Of a DNA stretch of 64,000 bases, positions 33,940-45,657 are shown piece after piece. This DNA is from Cladophialophora immunda (lineage: Eukaryota > Ascomycota > Eurotiomycetes > Chaetothyriales > Herpotrichiellaceae), in the NCBI RefSeq assembly GCF_000835495.1, contig NW_015622546.1, positions 3,156,955-3,220,954 of the forward strand. Direction: 5' to 3'. A model generated the notes under the pieces. The model ran no database searches. It was not told the origin of the DNA and saw nothing but the letters and a program-made list of their open reading frames with translations. Position numbers and translations under genes: made by a program. Numbering within the stretch: position 1 is the stretch's first letter; each line of letters starts with the position of its first letter.

Positions 33940-34378
33940 TCTTCTTAAGGCTGTATTTCAAAACTTTGTGGGAATGAGGACTGAAGGCGACCAGTAAATG
34001 ATTATTCGTGTGAGCGTCTATAGGATGCTGTTCATAGACCGATTGATGGCGAGAGAAGTACAAACCATGGAATCAAAAGGCTGTCGATGGTCGGGGCAGT
34101 TTTATAAAGTTCGTTCTTTGAAGTATTGACCTTAGATTGTCGTCGAATGGGCTTTGTTTTATTAGCTCTTGTTGTCACAATGGTCGCAGTACAAGTCGGT
34201 GTCTGAAGGGTATTGTCATTGAAAGCCTGTTCCTTTATACACAACAGTCTTTGTGACGGTTGAGAACTCACCAACCTACGAGTAGACCGACCCTTGGTGA
34301 TTTGGCCTCCAGAATGTGATCGGCCTAGAGAACGCTGCAAACCGGTCCTTTCTCTTTGGTGGAGCAGGGACTTCCACT
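33940..34378. other. Intergenic before FYV7 3' end
   Basis: These 0.44 kb hold the promoter of the unknown Cys-cluster gene and the 3' flank of FYV7. A 116-codon minus-strand frame has no recognisable feature. Confidence 0.45.
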
Positions 34379-35038
34379 TCATATCTTGCCCTCTTCAGCC
34401 AGCCTCCGGACTCGATTCAGCAACGCGGTGCCCTGGCGCCCGAGCTTTATTTTTCCGTCTTTACCGGGTCTTCTAGCCTTTGCCATGGCTTTGTTCTCCT
34501 TCTCACGAGCCTCTCTAGCTTTCCTTTTCGCTTCAAGTGCTGCTTTGTGTTCAGCTGCAAGGTTTATTTCTTTCTTGTACCGTGATTGTTTCGGAGGGCG
34601 TTTTCTCGATTGATTGTCGAAGTGGCTATTCTGTTTTCGAGCATCGTCCTGGTCGAGTTGCATTTGTCTGTCGCGCGCCTCTGGTCTTTCGAGCATTGCT
34701 TGTCGGTCCGGATGTAACTCAAGGCTTACGGGAGCATTTTCGGGAGGGAGGTCATTCGGGCCGCTCTCAGTGTTTTGTGCAATTCGTGCAGCCTCCTCTT
34801 GTGCCTTGACTTTGGCATAAGCCCTTTTCACCTTTGCTTTTTGGATGAGGTCGTTTTTGATTTTTTGTGCTAGCAAATGTCAGTTCAGGAGCACACTATA
34901 CTGGGCGAGAGCATTACTCTTCCGCCGATATGTGCCATCAGGAAGATTCGCTGGTCCAACAGAGAATCCCTTGCGTTTCTTCTTGTCTGGCTGCTTTGCA
35001 CCAGCAGATGAATCATCTCTGGCTCGCTTGACACTCAT
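34379..35038 (-). CDS. FYV7: rRNA-processing protein Fyv7 family
   Basis: Two exons, 35038-34918 and 34869-34379, give 203 residues. The first exon encodes [18 protein letters not shown]... and the conserved [18 protein letters not shown]. Splicing of a 48-nt intron joins this to [21 protein letters not shown], which is the diagnostic Fyv7/CCDC59 block. The rest is a highly charged helix with an EA/KAR-rich coil ([19 protein letters not shown]) and a basic C-terminus. Very high Lys/Arg content suits a nucleolar protein. In yeast Fyv7 is needed for processing of the 35S pre-rRNA in the small-subunit pathway. A model lacking the first exon would start internally and lose the conserved motif. 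Confidence 0.85.
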
Positions 35039-35562
35039 CGCGTTTGGTCAATCCTGGGTCCTTCAGAGCCAAAAGAACATATCAAGTTTGTGGCTAAGAA
35101 ATATTGGCAGGAGGCGTTTTGCAGTTTGGTCGTGACTTGTAGAAAAATAAATTGGAGTGATGGTACATATGGGTTGGCTAGTTGTGGAGTCGGTGGTGCC
35201 TCGCAGTAATAAGTTCTCCAAGATCATGAGGGGTATTACTCTTGACGCACTCCGTACAACAACCTCTCACGTCGTCGCCTGACTAGTAAGTAGCAGAATG
35301 TCCAAGGTTGCAGCGCGATAGCACTTATACATGACTGATTTTCTTGGAAACGATGAATATTTCATCCCACTCATATACGCGATCAAGCGATCCTTCCACA
35401 CTGACCGGTTTGCACGTAACCCAGATCTGTTCTCACTGTGATATCCGTTTTGCTCTATTTCTGCCACTGCAAGCCTATGAACAACTGGTACACACTCCAG
35501 AGCATCGACCGATGTAATTCACCAAAATATACGGTACAAGTCGCTGGAAAGTCAAGACCAGG
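35039..35562. other. Intergenic between HET gene and FYV7
   Basis: These 0.5 kb contain the FYV7 promoter and the HET-gene 3' flank. I see nothing else. Confidence 0.5.
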
Positions 35563-37904
35563 TCAGACGATCTTGACCTCCATCCGGCGTGCTGCTTGAA
35601 ACCACGAAGCGAGACAGAACGAAACTCCAAGACGAGTGTATGTTGCTTCGCCCGGAACCGCTTGGAGCACGAGGCATGTTCCCTGCCCACTGTTGATTCG
35701 AGGGTGCCATCTTTCAACTGCAATGCACACTGCCTGCTTGCCGTTGGCCGCTGCAGGCACGTCTAGTTGAAATGGCTGTCTTTCAGTACTGTGAGAAATA
35801 GGACTACCGCTGTGGGCACGTTCGGGATTTTCGACATTGCCAGTGGCTGCGTGGTTCTCGCCTGAGTCCATGAAGTTGTGAACAAGACTCATGAAACAGT
35901 CGCGTGTTTGATGGTGTCCAGAACCTTCTTGTTGAAGAGTAACGGAAACCGCGGGTCCTGCAAGGATCAGAAAAGCCGCATCTACGGCTCCAAAGGGATC
36001 CTCGAGGCTAGTCGGAATGGTTTGAACATCCAACACTTCTGCAACGACCTCGTTCTCAGGGTGCCAGTTGATGTGAGCTTCCATTCGAGCACGTACAGCG
36101 ATCCACGACCACGACGGACCACAGTATTTCTCAGGACGATAGGTCTGGGTCTCTCCAGGGGGCGCTCGAACAGCTCGCCATAGCAGCCCTGATGGGAATT
36201 CATACCTCCATAGCCCGGCGCAATAGTTGCCCAGATCAGTCGAGGCAACCAGTCCAGCAAAAGCGGACAGGGCTGGCAGCCTATCCCTCTCGTTGTGTAG
36301 TGCGCATGCAGAGTATGGCTCCACCACAGAATACCACAGCTCAACCTGGGACGTTGGAGTTACAACGCGACTGAGAGATTTCAGAGTTTTGGTCTTGAAC
36401 GTCCCTGATTGTCTTTGAGGTTTGATATACTTGCACTCACAATCAAGATTTTCTCCACACTCAAAAAAAATCTCCTCGGCTGAAAAATGCACTACTCTTT
36501 TTCCAAGGAGTCGCTCTTGAAAGCACCAGGCTCGTTCGAACAGTGGCGTTGTGTTGAAACAATAGGGGTCACTTGTCAAGAAAGCATCGTGTGAAATGGC
36601 CTCATTTACATGAAGGTAAGACCTCTTGCGTGGATGAGTGTCATGGATGGTTATTCTTTGCGCCCCTCGTCGATCGTGGAAGAGGCCCGCATCCCCAGTG
36701 CTCCCTCTGGTCGCAGCAATGACAACGTGTGCCTGGCTGTAGACCAAAGCCATGCGCGCCGCCTCTCGCGCAAAGTCTGCTGGATCGTCCTGCACGATGC
36801 AGAGCGAGTCGATCCAGACATATTTCAGCCCAAGCCGACGAACGACTGCGATGGTATCGCGAAATGTTGGTGTCAGATCCTCCCATTCGATCCTTTCCAG
36901 GTGTCGTTGTAATGTGTCAATCTTTGTCTTTGGGACTGCCTTGAGTCGATCTCTTTTGTCGCCCCAGCAATGGCTAAGTGCCGCAAATTGCGTGTCATTG
37001 CTCGTGATTTCTGAACCGATGGCAAGCCTAATACTTTCAGTCTGGTCGTCAGGACTCACATCTACCAGCCGCGTAGGGAGTCCTCTCTCAGTCATAACAA
37101 GTCCACACCCGTGCTCCCGCATGCACTCATCAATCCAGTGTTTGATCTTGTCAAAACAGAGATTATCGTCGGACCTTATTGGCGGTAGTGTCCGACAGAA
37201 AAGGCGATGATCCGTGGTATAACCTGCCGACAGGTAAGTGTCCATCGCAGAGGAGACGAAAATTCCCCACCTTCGTCCGCATACAGCTCGAGATCAATGC
37301 TCCCATATTCCTGGCGTAGCTGAGCCAAATTTGGTTCCAAAGTTGGAATCGAGCCGTCAAGGAGCCATCTGACTCGAATCCTAGAAAAATCGCCTTGATA
37401 CTCGAGAAAACCACTGTTTCTTATGTGCACCTGAATTCGCCCAGGATCGATCCCAGTAAACCTCGTTTGGAACAGGGCGATACTCTGCACAATGAAACAA
37501 CATCTTCCACACCCGGCCGTTGCAGTCCTCTGAAAATCAGAGAGTGTCGGCCAAAATGTGTGTACCCTCCTGTGGGCTAGCACGTCCGTACACGAGCAAA
37601 CTCCACGAAACATGATGCGATACCGGAATCCATCCCAAATATCCCGGCACCTAACATAGGTCTTGGATGCTCTCTCCGCCGCCCATGCAGCAGAGTCCTC
37701 GAACCGAGAGCTATCATTGAATTGCTTCCAGCCTCTGACGCGGTTCACGTAACCGAGGAAATTCTCATTTTTCTTTGGTAATAGGCGTGTATCTCTTTTC
37801 CTGAAGCTGTTCCATTCGTCGGCAGTGATCTGCACCACCCTGGGTTTAAGACCATCGAGGCCGGGAGAGTTTGTGGTATACATATCAGAGCTCCTGGTCG
37901 TCAT
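35563..37904 (-). CDS. HET-domain (heterokaryon incompatibility-type) protein
   Basis: Two exons, 37904-37271 and 37223-35563, give 764 residues; the intron is 47 nt. The N-terminal 210 residues include a Cys-rich patch (CGRCCFIVQSIAL) typical of the region before HET domains. It ends LELYADEG, which splicing joins to GYTTDHRLFCRTLPPI. The HET domain lies at about residues 288-440 with its three blocks: AALSHCWGD, then LGLKYVWIDSLCIVQDDPADF and EAARMALVYSQAHVVIAATRG. Block three is FERAWCFQERLLGKRVVHFSAEEIFFECG. The C-terminal half contains the usual PSWSW motif and ends without a repeat domain. Some HET proteins trigger cell death when unlike strains fuse, but most in a fungal genome have no tested role. 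I see no partner gene (no NLR, no prion-like neighbour) beside it. Confidence 0.93.
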
Positions 37905-39008
37905 CGTGACCCCAAACAGAGGAACGGGCTAGAGCCTGCTTGCTGAAGGCTGTCGTATTGCGGATGTTCTAGAGAGGCATTGAATGGAATGGAGGCATAT
38001 TTTAGTACCCTGTATCTCTAGGTCTGCTCTTTTGTGAGGGAAATCTATGGCGCCTGCACCTTTGTTTGCTAGTATCGGACAACTTCTTGGTGCTCGAAAT
38101 TCTGGCGGCTCTTATGATGGTCAAGAACTTGGAATGTGTCATGTTTGCGGTGTCTGCGGTTGCCTTGCTGGACTGTACGAGGTACATTAGTATGCAAGGT
38201 GCTTTTGTGACCGCTCAGCCCCCTTTGTCCCAGATGACACTGACATTCCTCCATTCAAGTCGAGGAGACGTGCAGCTCGACGAGTCGTGGAATTCAGTTA
38301 GATACCTTCCCGTTACAAGGTGATTTTGGGGACTGAGGTCTGGGTGGGCTCTTACCCGGGCGTCGCGCAAAGCGGGTGAGGTGTGGGTGATCAGCAAGCG
38401 GTCTTCGCTCGCCCTCTAGGTTCAATCCGTATGACAATTCTGGTGTGTCTAGGTAGTCGGGGAATGGCGGGGTGGAGTTGACGGTTGAGCGCAGCAGCCA
38501 GCACAAAGGCGGGCGTGGGCGGGCCTTCTCCCCTTGGCGCCCATTGTTGGCGCATCCTAGGTGTGCTGGTGTGTCAAGGGTGTGACCGGATGACTCAATC
38601 ACTCCACCACCTGCGGGCTGTTCTTGTACCTCTCATCCGGGCACCAGGCACTGGCTCTTCAAACCACTCTCTTCTGACCTCGTACCTGCATTCAACTCTC
38701 CTCTGTTGCTGCTTCTGCTTGACTATTTGACACTGGAACTGCAGTCTCTCATTTCCTCCCACCTGTCTGTATCGAAATCACCTCTAGAGAGTCTCCCACT
38801 CCTGCGTTCCCACCGCCCCGTCCACCGCCGGTAAACTCCTCAACGGATCAACTATGCAACAATAGCTTGAGCTATCTCGTCTCTCCTGGCCTCTCTGGTC
38901 CGGCCGTGATGTTTTCCACCTGTCAAACCATTCCACTTGGGGCTCATTTTGGCAGCCTATCACTTTTGGTGCCTGTGGTAAAGCGTCTGTGGTCTGCGGG
39001 GGGAGAGC
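37905..39008. other. Divergent spacer between HET gene and Atos gene
   Basis: These 1.1 kb separate two divergent start codons. The right half (about 38640-38880) is CT-rich and probably holds the transcription start of the Atos-domain gene. No coding region is seen. Confidence 0.5.
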
Positions 39009-41312
39009 ATGCCCTTCGTCTGGGGTCGTGAACGATTTCCAGAGCCTCCAGCCAAAAGACGGAAAGTGTATTCGGATATGGCCCGGTACAGTGCACCACA
39101 GTATGAGGACAACGACGAGGAACAATTTCCATTTGAGGATGCACCAAGTTCGGAAGGATATATTGCCTCCAAACGAGAGGAGCACGGGGAGAAGCATGAG
39201 ATATCAATCCGGACAAGTGATAGAGAAGAGCTGATCCAGTGCATTAAACGGGGCCAGCGGACGACATGGGTTCCCAAACCTGGACTGGAGGCTATATGTG
39301 CCGAAGTCAACGCCGACCAGGACGCTTCTTCACCGCCTACCTTGCTCTCGCAAAGGTCTGATATTCAACCTGAGCAAAGCACAAGGACTCGCGTGGGGAA
39401 GGAGGACACAGGGATAAGGCCCCCTCCACTCTCCGCAGCCGATGCTTTACGCCGTTCAATGTCGCCCTTGCAAACGGGCGAATTTCTTGGTGACCTCTGG
39501 GAGAGGACAACGCGGATTCCCCAGGAATCTGCACCTCTTTCCACACCCAGGAAGCAGGATGTTCGACACGAGTACGGTGACTCTCCTCCATTCTGGCAGA
39601 CTGAAACTTCTCCAACATTGAGTCTCAAGTCGCATCAGGGTTCTCCTTCGGACATCCTCAGAAGGTCGCGTGCCCCCTCTCTCGGAAGCAGCTTGTCTTC
39701 AAGTTTCGTCATGAGAATCCCCACGAGTCCCCTCGTTCACGCGACGAACAATCCTACACTGGATTTCTCGCCGAGGGATCCACAGAAGGCTGAAATGGGA
39801 AAATCAGCAAGAAGGAGAACAATGCCTCCCAACGCCTTCGAATCTTTGCACATCTCACCCGTGGACGCTGCCACGCCGAACTTCAGCCGGCCATTACCAT
39901 ACGTCCAGTCGCAACACCGTGATGGTCCCTCGTTTCCCCATGGACACCGACCACGTCGTTCGTTAAGCTCTTTCACATATCAAGCTGCTATAGTTCCACA
40001 GGTCCCTCCCTGGCTGAAACAACGTCGACCTTCGCTGGCAGCTGACGGATCTCCGCGCCATCGGGCATCGATGGTCGGCTCTTTCGAGGAGTCGATTCTT
40101 CGAGGTAGGATGTCTACCCCGCCGTCGAAGCCTCTTGACTTTGTGGCACAAATTGGAGTTATGGGAAAAGGTAACTGCCCGGCCAGCCTGAAATGTCCGG
40201 CCCACGTAACTGTACCGTTTCCGGCGGTCTTTTATAACTATCCTTCGGCGAGTGCGTCCAGATCAATCTCAGACGATAATCCTAGTCCTTACGTTGGCAA
40301 TATCGACCTGGAACATAATTTGAAAACACCGCAAGAACCACGCCGTCGCACGCGACGGTCTGAAGCTAACCTTGATCCCGAAGCATTGGCAGCCGAAATC
40401 ACAAAGCCGGAAAATACGGCTATTGGCAGAGCTTTAGCTAAGGAAGCACGGGAAAAGAAGGAAAATACTACAGCATCGTCCAAAGTTCCTCCTGGTGGAG
40501 CATACCGCGTGCCGCAAAAAGGGCAACTGCAACTGATTATAAAGAATCCCAACAAGACCGCAGTCAAACTATTCTTGGTCCCATACGATCTGGAAGGCAT
40601 GCTTCCTGGCACCAAGACATTCGTTCGACAGCGGAGTTACTCATCTGGTCCGATTCTCGAAACTGGAATCTTGGAGAAACAAGCTGCCTGGGCAGATCGA
40701 GACCCTTTGAGCACAAAGGACATCCTTCGCTATCTCATCCACCTCAAATTTTGCTGTACGGCAAAGGGTCGTTTCTATCTCTACGACAATATTCGCGTGG
40801 TCTTTGCCAACCGCGTGCCAGACGACAAGGAGAAGCTACGGAACGAAGTTCAGCTGCCGGAGCCTAGATACACTGCCTATAAACCGGCAGTGGGGCAGCA
40901 TTCGCGAAGCCCGAGCGTGGCAGAAGAGAAACTCCCTGATCGATCGCAAGCTCGAGCTGCTCTTGATTTTGACAAGTTGGACGATGTCGTGCGTTCAGGC
41001 AGCAGAGACAACCATTTCATGCAAACGGAAAGCTCACCTCCTACCCCATTCGACCTTCCGGCAACCTCGACTTTCGACCATGACTCGACTGGGGTGGGGC
41101 ACGACGAGGGATCTGGACTTGAGCGCACACTTTCTCCCACTCCTGGCTTTCTGCCTTCAACGTCGTCGCGAAGTTCGCCAGTGCCATGGCCGACTTCCAA
41201 TGGTTCTTCCATAGCACAAGGCTTCACTTCCACTCCAGTCGAGGCTGGACATGGATTACTGTCGCGCAAGCTCAAGGAATTCAACGGGACAGTTGCGGGG
41301 CAAAGGGAGTAG
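39009..41312 (+). CDS. Atos/FAM214-like protein (DUF4210 plus chromosome-segregation domain)
   Basis: This is a single exon of 767 residues. The first 350 residues are low-complexity, Ser/Pro/Arg-rich, with many SP motifs and a basic nuclear-type signal (PAKRRK near residue 14). The DUF4210 block lies around residues 357-412: ESILRGRMSTPPSKPLDF..IGVMGKG...CPAHVTVPFPAVFYNYP. The second conserved block is at about 496-640: GAYRVPQKGQLQLIIKNPNKTAV, then KLFLVPYDL, then RYLIHLKFCCTAKGRFYLYD. It corresponds to the fungal/animal Atos C-terminal domain, listed in Pfam as a domain for chromosome segregation during meiosis. Animal Atos proteins are nuclear transcription cofactors; the fungal role is little known. 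The tail is again disordered. Family assignment is strong, function inferred. Confidence 0.85.
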   Translation: MPFVWGRERFPEPPAKRRKVYSDMARYSAPQYEDNDEEQFPFEDAPSSEGYIASKREEHGEKHEISIRTSDREELIQCIKRGQRTTWVPKPGLEAICAEVNADQDASSPPTLLSQRSDIQPEQSTRTRVGKEDTGIRPPPLSAADALRRSMSPLQTGEFLGDLWERTTRIPQESAPLSTPRKQDVRHEYGDSPPFWQTETSPTLSLKSHQGSPSDILRRSRAPSLGSSLSSSFVMRIPTSPLVHATNNPTLDFSPRDPQKAEMGKSARRRTMPPNAFESLHISPVDAATPNFSRPLPYVQSQHRDGPSFPHGHRPRRSLSSFTYQAAIVPQVPPWLKQRRPSLAADGSPRHRASMVGSFEESILRGRMSTPPSKPLDFVAQIGVMGKGNCPASLKCPAHVTVPFPAVFYNYPSASASRSISDDNPSPYVGNIDLEHNLKTPQEPRRRTRRSEANLDPEALAAEITKPENTAIGRALAKEAREKKENTTASSKVPPGGAYRVPQKGQLQLIIKNPNKTAVKLFLVPYDLEGMLPGTKTFVRQRSYSSGPILETGILEKQAAWADRDPLSTKDILRYLIHLKFCCTAKGRFYLYDNIRVVFANRVPDDKEKLRNEVQLPEPRYTAYKPAVGQHSRSPSVAEEKLPDRSQARAALDFDKLDDVVRSGSRDNHFMQTESSPPTPFDLPATSTFDHDSTGVGHDEGSGLERTLSPTPGFLPSTSSRSSPVPWPTSNGSSIAQGFTSTPVEAGHGLLSRKLKEFNGTVAGQRE

Positions 41313-42277
41313 CGCCCGATAGACGGCGCTTATCAGCAGAATGACGGAGTTCTGGGCGTCACAATCGGAACTGGGACTGAAATAATTGGAGATACCCCCC
41401 TGTTTCTACTACAAGGACTCGTAGAGAGGAGTACTGGCCAAAGGTCCGGAGACATACTCATACACAATTTCAAGGCATATTCTTTTCTCCTGGTAGCCTG
41501 ATGCCTCACCCGAGTAATCATCCACCAAAGCCACAGCGGAATAGGTCATGGGGCCGACGAGGCAGGCTTCCACCCCCTGTGCTCCGTACCCCGTACATGT
41601 GCATCGAGCAGCTGATTGTGGCTGCTCCCCCTTGGGTAGGGCAACTGGCCTTGATTTTTTTCTAAGGGTGCGCGTGGGGGCGGAGCAAAGCATCATGCGT
41701 CCGCCGCACCAACGCTCCCCATTCGTCATCTTCCTTATGCACAGCCTAGGGACATGCAGCCACTGACAACCGCAGCTACGCCGGTCAAGCTCTTCCCATC
41801 TGGTTGCTTGTGGCATAGTTATGTGAGCTTACGGGGGCATCTCATGGGCCGGGCCCTAAGTTCCTGTCCTTTCAGAAGGGGTAAACTGTTCCACCTGGCC
41901 CTGCGAGTTGCTTCCTTGGACCCCTCCGTGTGTGCGGATGTGCGTGTCTGTGTGGAAGAACTGGAAGTTGTGCGGCGAACGGCTAGATTCCCGCCAGTGC
42001 CAGTGGTCCAACTAACCTGCCTGCGACGCACAGTCCACTCAAGTTACGACTTTCAACCGCAACTACTCTCCATCATTCCAACTTCACCTTCAACTCCAGC
42101 GAAACGCCGATAGCAATCCCTTCCTTTCCTTGACGCTATCTCTCCGAGCTTCCACCTCTCCCTGCCCAGACCTCCCTCTGTGTTCCATAGCCTTCTCGAT
42201 GCAACAACCATAGCTCCTCCTTCCCGTCCCACTCCCTTCCGAACGTCGATGACCTGGGGAGTCGTCCCAAGCCGAAG
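41313..42277. other. KH-gene promoter and leader
   Basis: These 0.96 kb separate two same-strand genes. The segment 42050-42250 is C/T-rich and is probably the transcribed leader of the KH-domain gene. I see no gene here. The reading frame of the KH gene stays open upstream of its first ATG for a short way, so an extra 5' exon is possible. Confidence 0.45.
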
Positions 42278-45200
42278 ATGCACAAGATCAGCAACTTCAC
42301 TGGCCAGGCCCGTCATGGCTGGGAACGGATGACTCCTGCAGCGTTTGGCATGTCCAGATTCCACCAGGACCTGTCAACGCCGCAACCACTGAGACGTCCA
42401 CAAGGCTCACCAGGAATTGTATCCCAACCGGCATCCGAGGCCACATCCGTCAACCTGTCCTTCAACGTACCCTTCGCCTCGAACCTTGCCGGCCCCAGTC
42501 CCGACGAGATCCTTCACTCGAGCCCTGGTGCTTTTCAACGATGGACGTTCCCAGCAGGTACCCCCGAAGGCACACCTATCCACAAACTGCCTGTCCATGT
42601 GCAAAACGAGGAGAGGCTACGCTCTTTGTGTGCATACATCAGTGACCAGAGTGGTGGCCACATCCAAGCGACTGTCACGTCGTCGGAGCCCAAGGCTGGT
42701 CCGGCCCTACACCGAAAATCCCAAGGCCTGGTGACAAACGTCTGCATATCAGGGGACGGGGACTTGGTCTACAAGATGAGATCGAAAATACTGAATGAGA
42801 CACCAATCCTGATGGTATGAAGCATTCAAGCCCCCTCCATCCCACCGGTCTGGGTTGTTGCTGACAGGTGAAAGCGCTCTGCAATTGTGGACATCGACCC
42901 GGCATTGATCTTGGACGGTGCAGAGACCGGAATCCGCTCCAGTGTCCTTAGCCACATTGACCTTTGTGCCAAATATACCGGAACCGATATTTTCCTCCTC
43001 AAGCCTCGTAACGCCGAGTCGTCTGCTGCCAGTGCCTCTTACGGCAACGGTGTTGACAGCGGCCTGGATCAGCGGTATCGAGTAAACATCTTTGGGGATA
43101 TGGAAAGTGTGGAACATGCAAAGACCCGGGCATTGATGATGATTGACCAGATAGTAAATCCTCCAGAGTCGCCGCCCGCATTGGATCGCAACTGACACAT
43201 GGACAGCTCAAGCATAAGATTGACGTGATCAAACTCGAAGTATCGATGCACACTTTGGTTTCGGGCCGAACTGGCAAGAACATCAAGATGATTGAGTCGG
43301 CCACCAAGACTGCTATCTACTTCCCCCCTCCATTTCCCGGAGTGTTCGGTTACGTACCACCTCACGCCACGCGTCGAGCTGCGGACGAAGTTTTCATTAC
43401 AGGAGAAACACAGGAACGTATCAACCAGGCGAAGCAGAAGCTGAAAGAGCTGGTCATGGGCATCAAACTCTACTCCAAAGACGCCGTTGTGTCTGCAAGC
43501 AAAATCGACAACATCCTCCTCGACCGCCTGGACAAGGTCCGGAAAATCATGGAGACGAACGGTTCTCACGTTCTTTTTCCACAGCTTGGCAGCCAACGTG
43601 GGCTCGTCCGAGTCCAGGGGACTGAAGTTCTCCATGTCGAGAGAACGGTGAAGGAGATCATGGCTCTTGTATATCGCCCGCCTCTCTAGATTGTGTCTGG
43701 CACGAGTGACTGACCATCGTTGAACAGGCTGGCCAGTTCTTCAGTGCTTCATGGTGGATCATGATGCCTGATCCTTCGCAAGGTCCCACTCTGCGAGCTC
43801 CGTCCCCCGAGGACATCCGAATCATGCTGAGCGACATTTGCACAAACTCTGGCGCCGATATCAGTTTCGAAAAATTCACCTTCACCATCAACGGCTCTGA
43901 CGATGCGGTCAAGGCTGCAATGATGGTTATTAACCAGATCCCTTTCGTGAAGAGAACTCCATATCAGATGCGGGTCAAGATCGAGTTGGCAAACGAGCAC
44001 AAAGAGTTCGTAAGTGGCAAGAAGAACGGCAAGATCAATAAGATTATGGGGCAGAGTACGAACCCTGGACCAAAGCCGAGTTTGACCCAAGTTAACTGTC
44101 TCCGCAGGCAATGTCCAAATCATCTTTGATGGTTTCAACGAGTACAATTTCTATATTGACGTGGTTGGAACTCAGTACGAGGCGACCAAGAATGGTTTGG
44201 ATCTTGTGGAACAAGAGATGCCGGCGTCAATTTCGTTCCATGTTCCTGACCAATACCACAAACGCATCATTGGCATTGGTGGTCAACACATCCAACGCAT
44301 CATGAAGAAGTATTCCGTTTTCGTGAAATTCTCCAATGCCATGGACCGCGGAGGAGTGGGTAAGGATGATGATGACATCAAAGTTGACAATGTCATCTGC
44401 CGCACACCAGCACGCAATGCGCAGAGTTTGGACTTGGTAAAACAGGAGATTATGGACATGGTGGAGAAAGCAGTAAGCGATGATGATTCCCTGAGTGATG
44501 CGTCCATGTCCTTATCAGATGATTAAATTTAGGACGCCGAGTTCGTCTCCGAGACCGTGGTGATCAATAGACTCTACCATCGCGAACTGATTGCCAGGCT
44601 GCCTGAGATTGAGGAGCTGGAGAAGAAATGGAACTGCAAGATTGACTTTCCCAACACCGAACAAGCCAGTGATGTGGTCACCATATCCGGTCCAGAATAT
44701 CAAGTTCCACAAGCCGTCGACGCGTTTCTAGGAATGGTTCCAGAAAGCCACGAGATTGCTTTCCAGAAGTCGGACGAGCTGGATGCCTTTTTCAGCAGCG
44801 CGGAATTCTACAACGATCTTCGTCAGAAGTTCCGGAACCAGTACGAAGTAGACGTGCACGCGAACCCCGAGTTTAGCAGTCTACCGAAGTCAGCTACGGC
44901 GTCTGTGGAGCGCATTGTTGGACCCTCTGAAGGACGACTGGTTCTCACATACACGCGGAACAATGCCGGCGGCCTCAAAGACGCCATCGACTACCTCATT
45001 TCGCAGCTTGTGCCACACGGACTGGATGCTACCACTGTCAAGGGGGCAATTCCTCGCCCAAAATCCGACTCCTTTGAGGACTCGCTGCCTTTCTTCGAAT
45101 CCAAGCTCTTGCAAAATGCGCCATCCCTCCACTCCACAGATTCACCAACCCGATCGAGCTTCGCTGATGGAGAGAACACATCGGTGTCTGAGCGAGCCTC

Positions 45201-45657
45201 TCTGTTTGACCGCCTCCGCAAGCCCGGCAGCATCTCGTCTTTTTCGTCATTCATGAGCCGCAAAAACCAGAACAATTCTCCAGGGACGTTCTTCAAGCAT
45301 GCATCTTCTAACGCGAGCAAGGCATCTCTGATCTCCATGGAGAGTCGGGAGAGCGGATACAGAAACTTTTGGAACGACAGTGGCGTCAATCTCCCCGAGG
45401 AAGAAGTTTCCAATTCTTCAATGAGTGGTGGCTGGCCATCACGTTTTCGAGAAGACAAATTCCCCTTCGGCACGGGTGGCAGCATCTCCGGAGATCGAAC
45501 TCCCAAGCATGAGCCTCGTGCAAGCTTCGACTCGGGCAGGCCACCAACATCACATTCTTTTTCTTCATACCCGGCACCGATTGGGCCACATCATCACAAT
45601 CAGATCCTGGGCAGTTCGAACGGACCTGCCAGCAATTTGAATCTTCCTTTACGCTAG
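42278..45657 (+). CDS. Multi-KH-domain RNA-binding protein (Bicaudal-C/vigilin-like)
   Basis: Six exons, 42278-42814, 42875-43153, 43207-43668, 43728-44055, 44108-44472 and 44533-45657, give 1031 residues in phase. KH-type repeats run from about residue 90 to 780. Clear GXXG loops occur in SGRTGKNIKMIES (first strong KH) and RIIGIGGQHIQRIMKKY. Others (SGKKNGKINKIMGQ, HRELIARLPEIEELEKKW) have lost the glycine loop and probably act structurally. The C-terminal 250 residues are Ser/Pro/Gly-rich and disordered, with a phosphorylatable feel (SLFDRLRKPGSISSFSSF). Related multi-KH proteins bind mRNAs and polysomes in the cytoplasm and control localisation or translation. The third intron acceptor and the second (ATG then intron then CGC TCT) are supported by the conserved reading NETPILM / RSAIVDIDP. 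The start codon could be further upstream. Confidence 0.87.
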
